DNA of 64,000 nt from Arion vulgaris. Taxonomy: Eukaryota > Mollusca > Gastropoda > Stylommatophora > Arionidae. The stretch lies in NCBI GenBank assembly GCA_020796225.1, contig CM036753.1:65194865-65258864 (forward strand), given 5' to 3'. Below the pieces are notes generated by a model that was given only the letters and a program-made list of their open reading frames with translations, did no database searches and had not been told where the DNA came from. Made by a program: the position numbers and the translations under genes. Positions 58,701-64,000 of this stretch are shown one piece after another. Within the stretch, counting starts at the first letter, position 1. Each line of letters begins with the position of its first letter.

Positions 58701-61009
58701 ATCAAATCGTCGGGAGCGCCAACTTCTGGCCGCATGTTCCCGTTCTCTTTTGTCCCCATCGTCAACAACTGGTAGATGGGAGAAAAGAGGAATATATTAA
58801 CGATACGTTCACCAACACCTTGGGCGTATTCTGCAATTTCCGCCTTGTCACATTGGACAACACACTGTTCATGTTTTTGCAAAAACAGTATATTGCTGGT
58901 TTTATAAATATATACACACACGCAGTGGCGGCTCGTCATTAAGGGCCAGTGGGGCAAAAATATCTGTCTGACCCCACCAACAAAACTGATCACGAGCCGC
59001 CACTGCAACCACGAGATATATATATGAAGTATATAAAACGTGGGTACAACATCAATACTAAACTTCATCAATAAACAACAGATTAAATGGTTCTGCCACA
59101 TAAGCAGATTACCAACAGACACTGTCAAAGTCCGTTATAAAAATCCCGTTGCATCAAAGAGCAATGTTACTCCGATACAGCGAATACAAAGCAAAAAGAT
59201 ATCCTCGCAAAAGGTGGACCACAGAGATAACAGAGGCGACGAAAAACACTCTCTGTGAAGTGCACACAAAAGCCCGTTATAGAAATCTCTTCTTATCCTG
59301 AGGATGTTAGCAAAACAAGATTAGAGAAACGAAGAAGAAGAAGAAGATATATAAACCAGAAAATAACGACATGCCGACCATAAGGTCCATGAACCCTGCT
59401 TAATCTGTTCTACGGATTGACTGCAATAAAAGATTACAACAACGAAGCAAAAAGCAACAACATCTAGATATTGTTTTTGTGATACCACAGATAGGTGTCT
59501 TTGTCCTAAAACGCCAATATAGTAAGTATCATCACAGCCTCCCTCAGTTTCTCCAGATCTGATCTGCTTTGACCACATCAGGTTTGTAAGATTCCGTACA
59601 TCGCGATAACAATCAATTGATTATCGTTAAACTAATAAAAACACACGTAGCTTCGCAGTCAATGGCAAAGTGATAGTATCTACAGTAATAAACATTCTAA
59701 TGCCTCGGAATTGGGATTCTGAATGTAAACATTTTTTTTTGCAATGGAAATGGGATTGCTAGAGTCATCATACCCAGCTTCAGCTGTGGCTTCTCATTTA
59801 ACCAGCATTAGCTGTGACTTCTCATTTACCCAGCATTAGCTGTGACTTCTCATTTACCCAGCTTCAGCTGTGACTTCTCATTTACCCAACATCAGCTGTG
59901 ACTTCTCATTTACCCAGCATCAGCTGTGACTTATCATTTACTCAGCATCACCTGTGATTTCTCATTTACCCAGCATCCACTGTGACTTCTCATTTACCCA
60001 GCTTCAGCTGTGATTTCTCATTTACCCAGCATCAGCTGTGGTTTCTCATTTACCCAGCTTCAGCTGTGACTTCTCATTTACCCAGCTTCGGCTGTGACTT
60101 CTCATTTACCCAGCTTCGGCTGTGACTTCTCATTTAAACAGTAGCTCTGATGACAAATCCGAATTTTGCCAACTCAGAATTTCCAAGTATCAATTTTCAG
60201 AAATACAACTGGAGAATACGTTATACCGTGAATACAATGTAGCAGAGAAATTAAGAAACTAATAGCAGAGAAATGAAGAAACTAATAGCAGAGAAATGAA
60301 AAAGTATACAGAGAAATAAGAAAGAATAGCAGAGAAATGAAGAAACTAATAGCAGAGAATGAAGAAACTAATAGCAGAGAAATGAAGAAACTAATAACAG
60401 AGAAATGAAGAAAGTAATAGCAGAGACATGAAGAAAGTAATAGCAGAGAATGAAGAAACTAATAGCAGAGAAATGAAGAAACTAATAGCAGAGAAATGAA
60501 GAAACTAATAGAAGAGAAATGAAGAAACTAATAGCAGAGAAATGAAGAAAGTAATAGCAGAGAAATGAAGAAAGTAAAGAGAGAAAGTATGAAGAAAGAT
60601 AATAGCAGAGAAATGAAGAAAGTAATAGCAGAAATGAAGAAAGTAATAGCAGAGAATGACGAAAGTAATAGCAGAGAATAAAGAAAGTAATAGCAGAGAA
60701 ATGAAGAAAGTAATAGCAGAGAAATGAAGAAAGTAATAGCAGAGAAAAAGAAGAAATAATAGCAGAGACATGAAGAAACTAATAACAGAGAAATAAAGAA
60801 AGTAATAGCAGAGAAATTAAGAAAGTAATAGCAGAGAAATGAAGAAAGTAATAGCAGAAAAAAAGGCAGTTGGAAAATACCTTACTTCTAAATAAGTTAT
60901 CAATATCTTCAACGAACTGGTAGAAAACTAGAAGAGCTATAGCCGGTACCAAAAGTGTATGAAAGAGAGACTGGGCCAAATTCAATAAGTTTAGTTGTTT
61001 ACACCACAT
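46709..61009 (-). CDS. Beta-1,3-galactosyltransferase family (GT31) gene, seven exons plus one candidate
   Basis: Exons, in order: 61009-60886, 58768-58637, 57376-57189, 56603-56517, 54313-54141, 49841-49671, 48779-48651 and possibly 46788-46709. All have GT-AG borders and all phases agree; exons 1-7 give 1004 nt, about 335 residues. Layout: short cytoplasmic tail and membrane anchor (residues about 15-33), charged stem (to about 95), then the catalytic domain with the GNLYNRRVMRHLY segment (family form NxxRRxxIRxTW), CIFLVG, IDHYHNLTYKT, KMDDDVY (metal-binding DxD, 212-214), YPNFCSG and LEDVF (297-300). The family transfers galactose or N-acetylglucosamine from UDP-sugar to glycoproteins or glycolipids in the Golgi; acceptor and linkage cannot be told from sequence. 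Length fits the family. The C-terminus beyond exon 7 is unsettled. Confidence 0.88.
46935..47015. repeat. 18-bp tandem repeat, 4 copies
   Basis: ctataggtaaaaggatga repeated; the fourth copy has diverged. Confidence 0.9.
47060..47775. repeat. 34-bp tandem repeat, about 21 copies
   Basis: Unit gaatgtatagtttcgttgta plus gaagtttaccgtct. Mostly uniform, with single-base deletions and decay at both ends. Confidence 0.95.
47918..48145 (-). mobile_element. SINE-A copy
   Basis: gatctaaagccgaaagattg at the 3' end, gcacgaaactccatagct in the core, and gattcgaacccagtacc (box B complement) at the head. Confidence 0.82.
48325..48515 (+). mobile_element. LINE 3' end (TWRRELE type)
   Basis: Plus-strand frame reads RRLRNTWRRELEMEYKKKMR then REWRDLEKIALDRRAWKALV and EGLCLPRGEG before the stop, with an AAGAAGAAG tail. 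This is the terminal segment of a CR1/L2-like LINE. The frame is intact across this piece, so it is fairly young. Confidence 0.78.
48651..48779 (-). CDS. Galactosyltransferase gene, exon 7
   Basis: 129 bp, acceptor tttgtgtgtcag|A and donor TACAG|GTATG. It encodes residues about 292-335: FFRLEDVFTYGLVREKMLDV, then QLVHLDVITYEWYLYRDC and VHDYR. LEDVF is the conserved acidic EDV motif of the GT31 catalytic domain. Its first base completes the Arg codon left open by exon 6. It falls in the middle of unconserved minus-strand sequence and is shorter than usual open-frame cut-offs. Confidence 0.88.
48945..49110. mobile_element. hAT-like MITE, copy 3, inside a SINE-A
   Basis: 166 bp with CAGTGGCGGCTCGT ends and a perfect 8-bp target duplication ctttccag (48937-48944, 49111-49118). 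It lies in intron 6, at the 3' edge of the SINE-A at 49119-49330. Confidence 0.92.
49119..49330 (-). mobile_element. SINE-A copy in intron 6
   Basis: aacacgaactccgtatctcc and gtctctggaaaaaaatgcac in the body. The head has a degraded box B (gattcgaaacc complement). Confidence 0.78.
49330..49545 (+). mobile_element. SINE-E, truncated copy
   Basis: Shares cttgagcca.., tacgcggttgacctacaggc, attacaagtacctctgaagt and gtcagaagtgcc with SINE-E at 43560-43760. Head missing. Confidence 0.6.
49671..49841 (-). CDS. Galactosyltransferase gene, exon 6
   Basis: 171 bp, acceptor gtttatttcag|G and donor GTTAG|GTGAGA. It encodes about residues 235-292: TVYGFLNHHPQVFREGKY, RVAVEEYKEKEYPNFCSG and FFVVATQDFVSELYETSK. 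The KYPxYCSG(x)GY-like block (here YPNFCSGFFVV) is a hallmark of beta-1,3-galactosyl/N-acetylglucosaminyltransferases. Phase is 2 in, 2 out, matching both neighbours. Confidence 0.92.
49842..49913. repeat. Left flank of the intron 5 repeat, cut by the RTE element
   Basis: tgatacatccttagatgttt and ctgaagtaaccagacataca match the array at 52933-53245. The RTE element splits this array from its remainder. Confidence 0.75.
49914..52932 (-). mobile_element. RTE-type LINE, about 3.0 kb, near full length, in intron 5
   Basis: Minus-strand order of domains: APE-like endonuclease (RFATWNVRTL near 52750; IIMGDMNSKFGKG, RRLYTWKSPGDRKRNQIDFI near 52180-52350; GADINSDHNPVMIKL near 52060), a linker (MCRTTKVNLLETKCKEIEDM near 51650), then reverse transcriptase (GVRQGCILSP near 50800; INNLRYADDTVLVAENEQDL near 50680; YPILMYGSETWTMNKQ near 50310; RQVKYFGHIKGM near 50110). 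This order and the CFDP2-like endonuclease fit the RTE clade. The 3' end is a GATGATGATGA tail at 49914. A 9-bp direct repeat acatacact flanks it (49905-49913, 52933-52941). Several frameshifts and stops break the frame, so it is dead but fairly recent. It is in the same orientation as the host gene. Confidence 0.9.
52933..53245. repeat. Intron 5 minisatellite (gaagtaaccaaagacataca)
   Basis: Units of about 50-55 bp: ctctgaagtaaccaaagaca, tacagtaactattgataaat and ctttagatgtttctgaagta alternate with a variant ccagacatacactaacaatt. About six units. Part of one unit is on the other side of the RTE insertion. Confidence 0.85.
53246..53570. other. No gene seen; (AC)n-rich part at 53470-53560
   Basis: Frames at 53255-53446 and 53270-53701 show no motif I recognise. 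A CACA-rich microsatellite lies near 53471-53550. Confidence 0.45.
53578..53765 (+). mobile_element. SINE-A, head-truncated
   Basis: tgtgagttccaatcgattgt near the head; ttctcagaaatcgctaggac, ggagccacggaattcaatgc and cgagggacagaaccatatgg in the body, as in other SINE-A copies. Confidence 0.7.
53770..54140. other. Intron 5 sequence, nothing recognised
   Basis: A+T-rich, runs into the donor GTAAATT of exon 5. Confidence 0.5.
54141..54313 (-). CDS. Galactosyltransferase gene, exon 5 (DDD motif)
   Basis: 173 bp, acceptor ttgtatctacag|GGAAGG and donor AACG|GTAAAT. It encodes about residues 178-235: GRFIDHYHNLTYKTIMGYRW, AHLHCKNIKVILKMDDDVYL and DIFKFFEYFLPIIPKRKR. DDD (212-214) is the metal/nucleotide-sugar binding motif, and the F.DxYxNLTxKT segment is strongly family-specific. 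Enters in phase 0, leaves with two bases. The first 49 bp and its 3' splice site are repeated six more times upstream (54346-54855). Confidence 0.95.
54314..54856. repeat. 85-bp tandem array of exon 5's 3' splice site and first ~49 bp
   Basis: Copies start at cgtcccatgatgg at 54346, 54431, 54516, 54601, 54686 and 54771, exactly 85 bp apart. On the minus strand each contains tgttgtatctacag|GGAAGG, followed by codons for GRFIDHYHNLTYKTIMG, then breaks off at atgggacgttatac. Copies differ by a few substitutions. None has a 5' splice site. Confidence 0.95.
55000..55345 (-). mobile_element. RTE-type LINE 3' end with triplicated ~65-bp segment
   Basis: Minus-strand reading: ERTILEGRLSGSRSRPRRRW, then LQDIKETMNMTIDEVGEL, with the last stretch repeated three times (cacccacttcg.cgatggtc at 55043, 55122 and 55201). 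It matches the terminal part of RTE copies at 10900 and 21160. Confidence 0.78.
55603..56113 (+). mobile_element. LINE 3' segment, 511 bp, with 10-bp target duplication
   Basis: An unbroken frame from about 55615 to the stop at 56106 reads TLRKRVLQCYIEPILMYGSE, RRVLRIPWTAKKTNVEVL, RIRQSRFFGHIMRREGLEHL and a C-terminal RRDRGRQREKMLDGLTSWF. This is a 5'-truncated LINE with intact coding sequence, so it is recent. The tail is TTGATTGATTGA, with the direct repeat atactattat at 55593-55602 and 56114-56123. It lies in intron 4, antisense to the host gene. Confidence 0.88.
56195..56445 (+). mobile_element. LINE 3' segment, RWVGH family
   Basis: Frame reads LKKVQVRWVGHVAWIHDK, then YDELEGGRRSVGGKKKRFQD and TLKVFLKCFDIDSTCW. 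Related to 45590 and to the 13680 fragment. Confidence 0.75.
56517..56603 (-). CDS. Galactosyltransferase gene, exon 4
   Basis: 87 bp exactly (29 codons, phase 0 both sides), acceptor attttgtttcag|TGC and donor GTGCAG|GTAACT. It encodes residues 149-177: CIFLVGRPKDIVIQANIER then EDYQYRDMVQ. FLVG and the E..xYxD(I/M)xQ segment match the family just before the FxDxYxNLT block, which exon 5 supplies. Confidence 0.93.
56745..57205. repeat. ~20-55 bp array (attacctttattctatacat) that includes exon 3's 5' splice site
   Basis: Two related units alternate: tattctatacatattacctt and a longer one with tatttcacgcattataccttt. On the minus strand the repeated word is gtatagaataaag|gtaatat, which is the last 13 bp of exon 3 plus the start of intron 3. 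The array ends in the genuine splice site at 57189. Confidence 0.9.
57189..57376 (-). CDS. Galactosyltransferase gene, exon 3
   Basis: 188 bp, acceptor gtccatacacag|AT and donor AATAAAG|GTAATAT. It encodes residues about 86-148: DFVINAEGCDARRTRSKGN, ISKTDTYVYDGLFLISTSAG and NLYNRRVMRHLYSFYGSTKP. The hydrophobic LFLISTSAGN strand followed by RRxxxRxxY corresponds to the first beta strand and N..RR..IR.TW segment of GT31 enzymes. The usual TWG is replaced by a less conserved LYSFYG. The AT at its start completes the Asp codon left open by exon 2. Confidence 0.92.
57407..57860 (-). mobile_element. SINE-B in intron 2, tail 31 bp from exon 3
   Basis: The tail (TTGA)n starts at 57407. The body has gcagtgcacgaacaccgtag; the head at 57790-57860 has ggtaccaggttcttt-type box B on the minus strand and ctacgccacag. 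Sense orientation relative to the gene, so its tail lies just upstream of exon 3's 3' splice site. Confidence 0.85.
58005..58260 (-). mobile_element. LINE 3' segment in intron 2
   Basis: Minus-strand frame: NYIDKQRMKWFGHLIRMYPN, then NRTSGKKTRGRPRKRW. Same family as 22030 and 26100. The tail side has a TTCTTCTTTT run at about 57992. Confidence 0.78.
58637..58768 (-). CDS. Galactosyltransferase gene, exon 2 (stem)
   Basis: 132 bp, acceptor tcccatctaccag|TT and donor ACAG|GTGATA. In the frame set by exons 1 and 3 it encodes residues 42-86: VDDGDKREREHAARSWRSRR then FDDSEKENETYRPQHTYITD. The charged, low-complexity composition is what a Golgi enzyme stem region looks like. NET is a possible N-glycosylation site. 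Another frame of the same DNA is open and ends in a hydrophobic run, but it does not fit the phases of the neighbouring exons. Confidence 0.8.
58923..59005. mobile_element. hAT-like MITE, copy 4 (internally deleted)
   Basis: 83 bp with both CAGTGGCGGCTCGT-type ends. Flanking 8-mers cacacacg and caaccacg match at six of eight positions. Lies in intron 1. Confidence 0.85.
59039..59330 (+). mobile_element. LINE 3' segment, KVGTTSVL family, in intron 1
   Basis: Frame reads VGTTSILNFINKQQIKWFCH, ISRLPTDTVK and later VDHRDNRGDEKHSL, then frameshifts. GAAGAAG tail at 59331-59346. Antisense to the host gene. Confidence 0.78.
59765..60140. repeat. 28-bp tandem repeat, about 13 copies
   Basis: Unit ctgtgacttctcatttaccc plus agcatcag, with cagcttcag and cagcttcgg variants in the later copies. 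In intron 1. Confidence 0.93.
60238..60865. repeat. ~23-bp tandem repeat, about 27 copies, next to exon 1
   Basis: Unit agcagagaaatgaagaaact plus aat, with gaaagtaat variants in the right half. It ends about 20 bp before the exon 1 donor (60885). On the transcribed strand it is pyrimidine-rich (TTCTTCATTTCTCTGC). Confidence 0.93.
60886..61009 (-). CDS. Galactosyltransferase gene, exon 1 (start and membrane anchor)
   Basis: ATG at 61009; an in-frame TGA nine bases upstream sets the start. 124 bp encode residues 1-41 plus one base: MWCKQLNLLNLAQSLFHTLL, VPAIALLVFYQFVEDIDNLF. A short tail with one Lys and a hydrophobic run from about residue 15 to 33 form a type II signal anchor for the Golgi. 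The donor AGAA|GTAAGG leaves one base that exon 2 completes (A|TT). A GTATTT donor three bases on is an alternative but would break phase. Confidence 0.85.
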
Positions 61010-61107
61010 ATTTGCTCAATTTTGGTAGTTAGTCTCTTGTAGTTTTGAAACAATAATTTAGAACTTGTAATGGCAATAGTTTCCTCCATCCCGATGATGT
61101 TGCGAAT
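60991..61107 (-). promoter_or_regulatory. Probable 5' untranslated sequence with an overlapping upstream ORF
   Basis: A strong 3' splice site (cttcttttattcag|ATTCGC) at 61108 suggests that exon 1 begins at 61107 after a 5' untranslated intron. Within it, ATG at 61089 opens a 32-codon frame that ends at 60991, 18 bp past the true start at 61009 and in another frame. Such an overlapping upstream frame would be expected to lower translation of the main frame. Confidence 0.45.
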
Positions 61108-61109
61108 CT

Positions 61110-61500
61110 GAATAAAAGAAGGAATGAATCATTTCAACATTTTTCTGATCATTCTTAAAAATGACATTGCATGAATGAAATTTCTTCCCTAAATAAAGAT
61201 TCGATTTAGAAATAATTAATGCTTTACCAATAATCTAAACACCGCAATTATTAAGATCTGATGTATTATACGTTGGTAGGTGAGTTTTAAAAAAAACCAA
61301 CATCACAGCATTCTGGTTAGACCCTCAGAGACTTCCAGCAGTTAAGAATTATGTGCATGAATATAGTTCCAGTAGCATGCTAGTTATATACACGTCCTAT
61401 TCGCTCTCTCAATGACCTTTGCGTTCGTCCCTTATGAATTCAGATGTAGACATGGCGCCTAATATGACACTTCTCACTGATTTTCTCCATCTGTAGCCTA
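61110..61500. other. No gene seen
   Basis: A+T-rich sequence upstream of the galactosyltransferase gene. No promoter element could be assigned. Confidence 0.45.
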
Positions 61501-61509
61501 CTAGCAACT

Positions 61510-61985
61510 AAAAACAGTATGGAATGGAATTGATAGGAAAACATAGATCAGAGTACTAAAAACATTCATATTCAAAGGGGAAACATATGGGTTTGAAGCA
61601 TGGATTTTTAACAAAATAATTAAACAAATCAGATATGTGCTTTGAACATAAATGTTACAGAAGAGTCCTCCGCATACTACGGACAGAGAAGAGAACAAAT
61701 AGGTATATCTAGAAAGAACTCAAAATCAAAGAAAACTGACTGATGCTACAAATAAAAAAAATTGAAGTATTTTGACATATAAAAAGACACGAAGGGTTAG
61801 AGAATGCCAATACGGAAGAAGGCATCACTGTAAAGAGGAGAAGAGGTAGACCACGCAGAAGACGGATTCGAGATGTAACTGATGATTTTAGTATGACGGC
61901 TGCAGAGGTGGGACATCTGGCCTATGAGTGAGAGAATAAGAAGGACTGTTGGAGTGGCACAGTTCTGCCCAGGATAAGCTTTTTA
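61510..61985 (+). mobile_element. RTE-type LINE 3' end, decayed
   Basis: Plus-strand frames give CYRRVLRILRTEKRTNR, KRRRGRPRRRIRDVTDD and FSMTAAEVGHLAYE. Same subfamily as 24290 and 30246. Many stops. Confidence 0.72.
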
Positions 61986-62090
61986 TGATTCCCCTTCTGA
62001 TTTCTTTAGTACAGTCTTTATTGTTGTTAATTACGTATTCAAGATGTTCACAATTTGCAACATTTTTAATGTTCTTCATCATTGGCTCTA
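61986..62090 (-). mobile_element. LINE reverse-transcriptase fragment (minus strand)
   Basis: Minus-strand frame reads NVANCEHLEYVINNNKDCTK then EIRRGI, similar to the FEYLGxxI..DGDCTKEI segment that follows the catalytic core in RTE elements (compare ITDDGRCITEIKKRIG at 50450). It begins right where the plus-strand LINE at 61510 ends. Confidence 0.55.
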
Positions 62091-62384
62091 GTAACCATAG
62101 ATGAAGAAGCTGTATAGGAAGGAAAGGAGTGTGAAAGGACGAATGAATATATGACATATTACCTGACAATCGTTCTCACCATTTAGACTGAGAACACATT
62201 TTGTGTAGAGAACGATGCACCGATATAGCAGATTTAATCACTTAGTCACAACCTACTATCGGATAACTTTAGGGATAGCGATGCCATTGTATATTCTGAC
62301 GTCATGTACGGGGTACGTAGTGTTTGTGTTGAGTATGTACACAATTTTCAATGACGTTATTAAGGGGAAAATATAGGTTCTTAA

Positions 62385-62525
62385 ATGTTTGTTTGTTTAG
62401 TAGGGATTAAAGCTCTTGCCGAGGCACTTTCAACCTAAGGTGAACCTTTATTGTTTATATCAGAGCGTGTAGGCCAACAAACATGAAAAATAAGAATTAA
62501 CTCCTTTCGAGAATCAAGATAACAA
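62385..62525 (-). repeat. Repeat F, minus-strand copy
   Basis: Complement of the 17275 sequence: tagtagggattaaagctctt, then agagcgtgtaggccaacaaa and gaattaactcctttcgagaa. Confidence 0.6.
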
Positions 62526-62830
62526 CATATAGTTCTTAAATGTATGGTTTAACTCGCCATTTATCCACGGTTTGGGTCGAATTTACGTTTGCAGATAGCA
62601 TTTAATCACAGAACTGCATCAGATAAAAAAACATCCGAGAAATATGTGCGATGTGGCTGAGAAGTTTGTTGTCTAACACAAAGTCACTAATGATTTCAAA
62701 GAATTTACCTGTGAATCCAAGAGGGATTTAAGTGAGACTTTCACAACATAAGCTTGTGGTGAAAAATCACTGCAACAATTCTAGCAGTTTCATCTCAGAC
62801 TACCAGCCAGTCTTTTCCTTATTGACGTGA
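62526..62830. other. No gene seen
   Basis: No recognisable exon or repeat. Confidence 0.45.
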
Positions 62831-62839
62831 CTCGTCAGG

Positions 62840-63890
62840 AGCCATATTGACAACGGATGCAGAAAAAGACCTGATTTATTTCAGCGTTTTATGGATCAGA
62901 CAGAAAATGGGGGATACGGTTGACGGTCATGATATTGTAAATGTTCTTCGTGATATTACTAACTTTAGAGAATCGTACGCTGATTTCATAACAAAGGAGG
63001 ATGTAGCTAATGCACACAAAGTCAGCACAACACTGCTCCAGGGTCTGATGGTGCTCAGTGTCACCACATCAACCAGTTCGAAGAGACGGGCATTAATGCA
63101 GTTGTGATGGATTTCAACAACAGTATACGAAATGCTATGGTACATGTGGATTGGCTTCATAGATATTTACGATCGCTCCATAAATATGGGAAGGATCCTA
63201 GACTGCTCAGCGGCTACCGCATACACACCTTGCAAAATATATACAACAAATTACTGGAGAAGGTAGAAGCCAGAAAGGTAATGTGTCTCTCGGAGACAGA
63301 AAACATCCTCCCTGACACGTTGCGTAGCTACAGGTCAATGAACGGGACTTAGGACAATGCAGGCACGTTTGCTTATGATGTTTATGACACTTTCAATCTA
63401 AACAAGAGACTGTTGCTGTGGTCATCGACTTGGAGGATGCGTATAACAAAGTGGAATTTTCAATGTTGATATTCTCTTTTCTAAGTTAATCCTCAGCCAG
63501 GAAACTGGATAGCTGTTTCTTTGATGGAGAAGATCGTTGCACTAAGTTTAGGAACATGGACGTCAGGTCTTGCACGTATATGCCTGGGATTACCAGGGGT
63601 TCCCGATATAACCCGTTTTGTTTAATATTTACACAGCAAATGTAGCCAAACTTCAGCCAACTGGGTTGGATTGGACAGTGGCTTTTACAGATGATATTTT
63701 ATTATATAGGACTGGATCATATAGACAAGAAATAGTCGAAGACATTCAAGGAACATAGCATACGATCTTCCGTTGGCGTAGGGAGTCTCGCTCTCAGGTT
63801 AGTCCTGAGGAGGGTATGTTGTGGCGCTCTTTTAATAATACCATAACCAGGTCTTACCTATCCGGAGTCACCATCGATGGGTACGCTATT
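62840..63890 (+). mobile_element. Decayed non-LTR reverse transcriptase (I/jockey-like group)
   Basis: Frames in order: IHTLQNIYNKLLEKVEARKV (the YKLLE..I segment), then LPDTLRSYRSMNGT (replacing the QxGF..RST segment), then VVIDLEDAYNKVEFSML (catalytic motif A; the Asp is kept), then GLP.GS..NPF.. near 63590 and WTVAFTDDILLYRTGSY (motif C, FTDD). Stops at 63352 and several frameshifts show it is dead. It is cut at the right by a SINE-C at 63895. Confidence 0.82.
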
Positions 63891-63894
63891 TTTG

Positions 63895-64000
63895 TTTTTC
63901 CCGATCCAGAAGCACTTGAGCTTTTCAGCTCTTCGGCTCGGTGCCATGGACATCGTAACCCTTCGGTTCGGTGTCACGAACACCGTAAATCTGGGGAATC
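63895..64000 (-). mobile_element. SINE-C, runs off the window
   Basis: cgatccagaagcacttgagc, cttttcagctcttcggctcg and gtcacgaacaccgtaaatct match 18470-18565. The tRNA head would lie beyond 64000. Confidence 0.82.

Noticed and set aside
58574..58768. Alternative reading of exon 2 as a start exon (MGTKENGNMRPE.. with a hydrophobic end)
   Set aside because: It gives an attractive anchor-like tail but runs to a stop, does not fit the phase of exon 3, and conflicts with the anchor already encoded by exon 1.

Overview
This window reads as nuclear DNA from an invertebrate animal, most likely a lophotrochozoan. There are no bacterial-style operons. Single-copy coding DNA is sparse and cut into short exons with GT-AG borders. 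The rest is A+T-rich and filled with decayed LINEs, tRNA-headed SINEs, MITEs and more than twenty tandem-repeat arrays. The best clue to the clade is a small exon on the minus strand (15190-15351) encoding a signal peptide followed directly by the nonapeptide CFIRNCPKG and a GKR processing site. That is the Lys-conopressin form of the oxytocin/vasopressin family, established from gastropod molluscs and leeches.

The main gene is on the minus strand from 61009 down to at least 48651. Seven exons join with consistent phase and canonical splice sites into about 335 residues of a beta-1,3-galactosyltransferase (GT31) type II membrane enzyme: signal anchor, stem, RxxxR-like segment, FLVG, DDDVY, YPNFCSG and EDVF motifs. 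A possible eighth exon lies at 46709-46788. Its introns carry a 3 kb RTE-type LINE with a 9-bp target duplication, two MITEs, several SINEs and arrays. Two of its splice sites are caught inside tandem arrays: an 85-bp unit repeats the 3' splice site and start of exon 5, and a roughly 22-bp unit repeats the 5' splice site of exon 3.

Layout: 1-1640 polypurine tract with a mariner-like MITE; 1700-9000 SINEs, minisatellites and LINE remnants, including a LINE with an inverted 5' end; 9000-15190 SINEs, LINE 3' ends and the downstream side of the conopressin exon; 15190-17300 conopressin exon 1 and its upstream region; 17300-28900 LINE/SINE mosaic with two hAT-like MITEs; 28900-32150 69-, 36- and 54-bp arrays; 32150-37000 decayed repeats and a 190-bp triplicate; 37000-42650 two 51-bp arrays with duplicated, poorly preserved flanks; 42650-46700 SINEs and sparse sequence; 46700-61100 the galactosyltransferase gene; 61100-64000 LINE remnants, including a decayed reverse transcriptase.

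Most long open frames in the window are read-throughs of tandem arrays whose unit is a multiple of three, or LINE debris. No rRNA gene, true tRNA gene or CRISPR array was seen.
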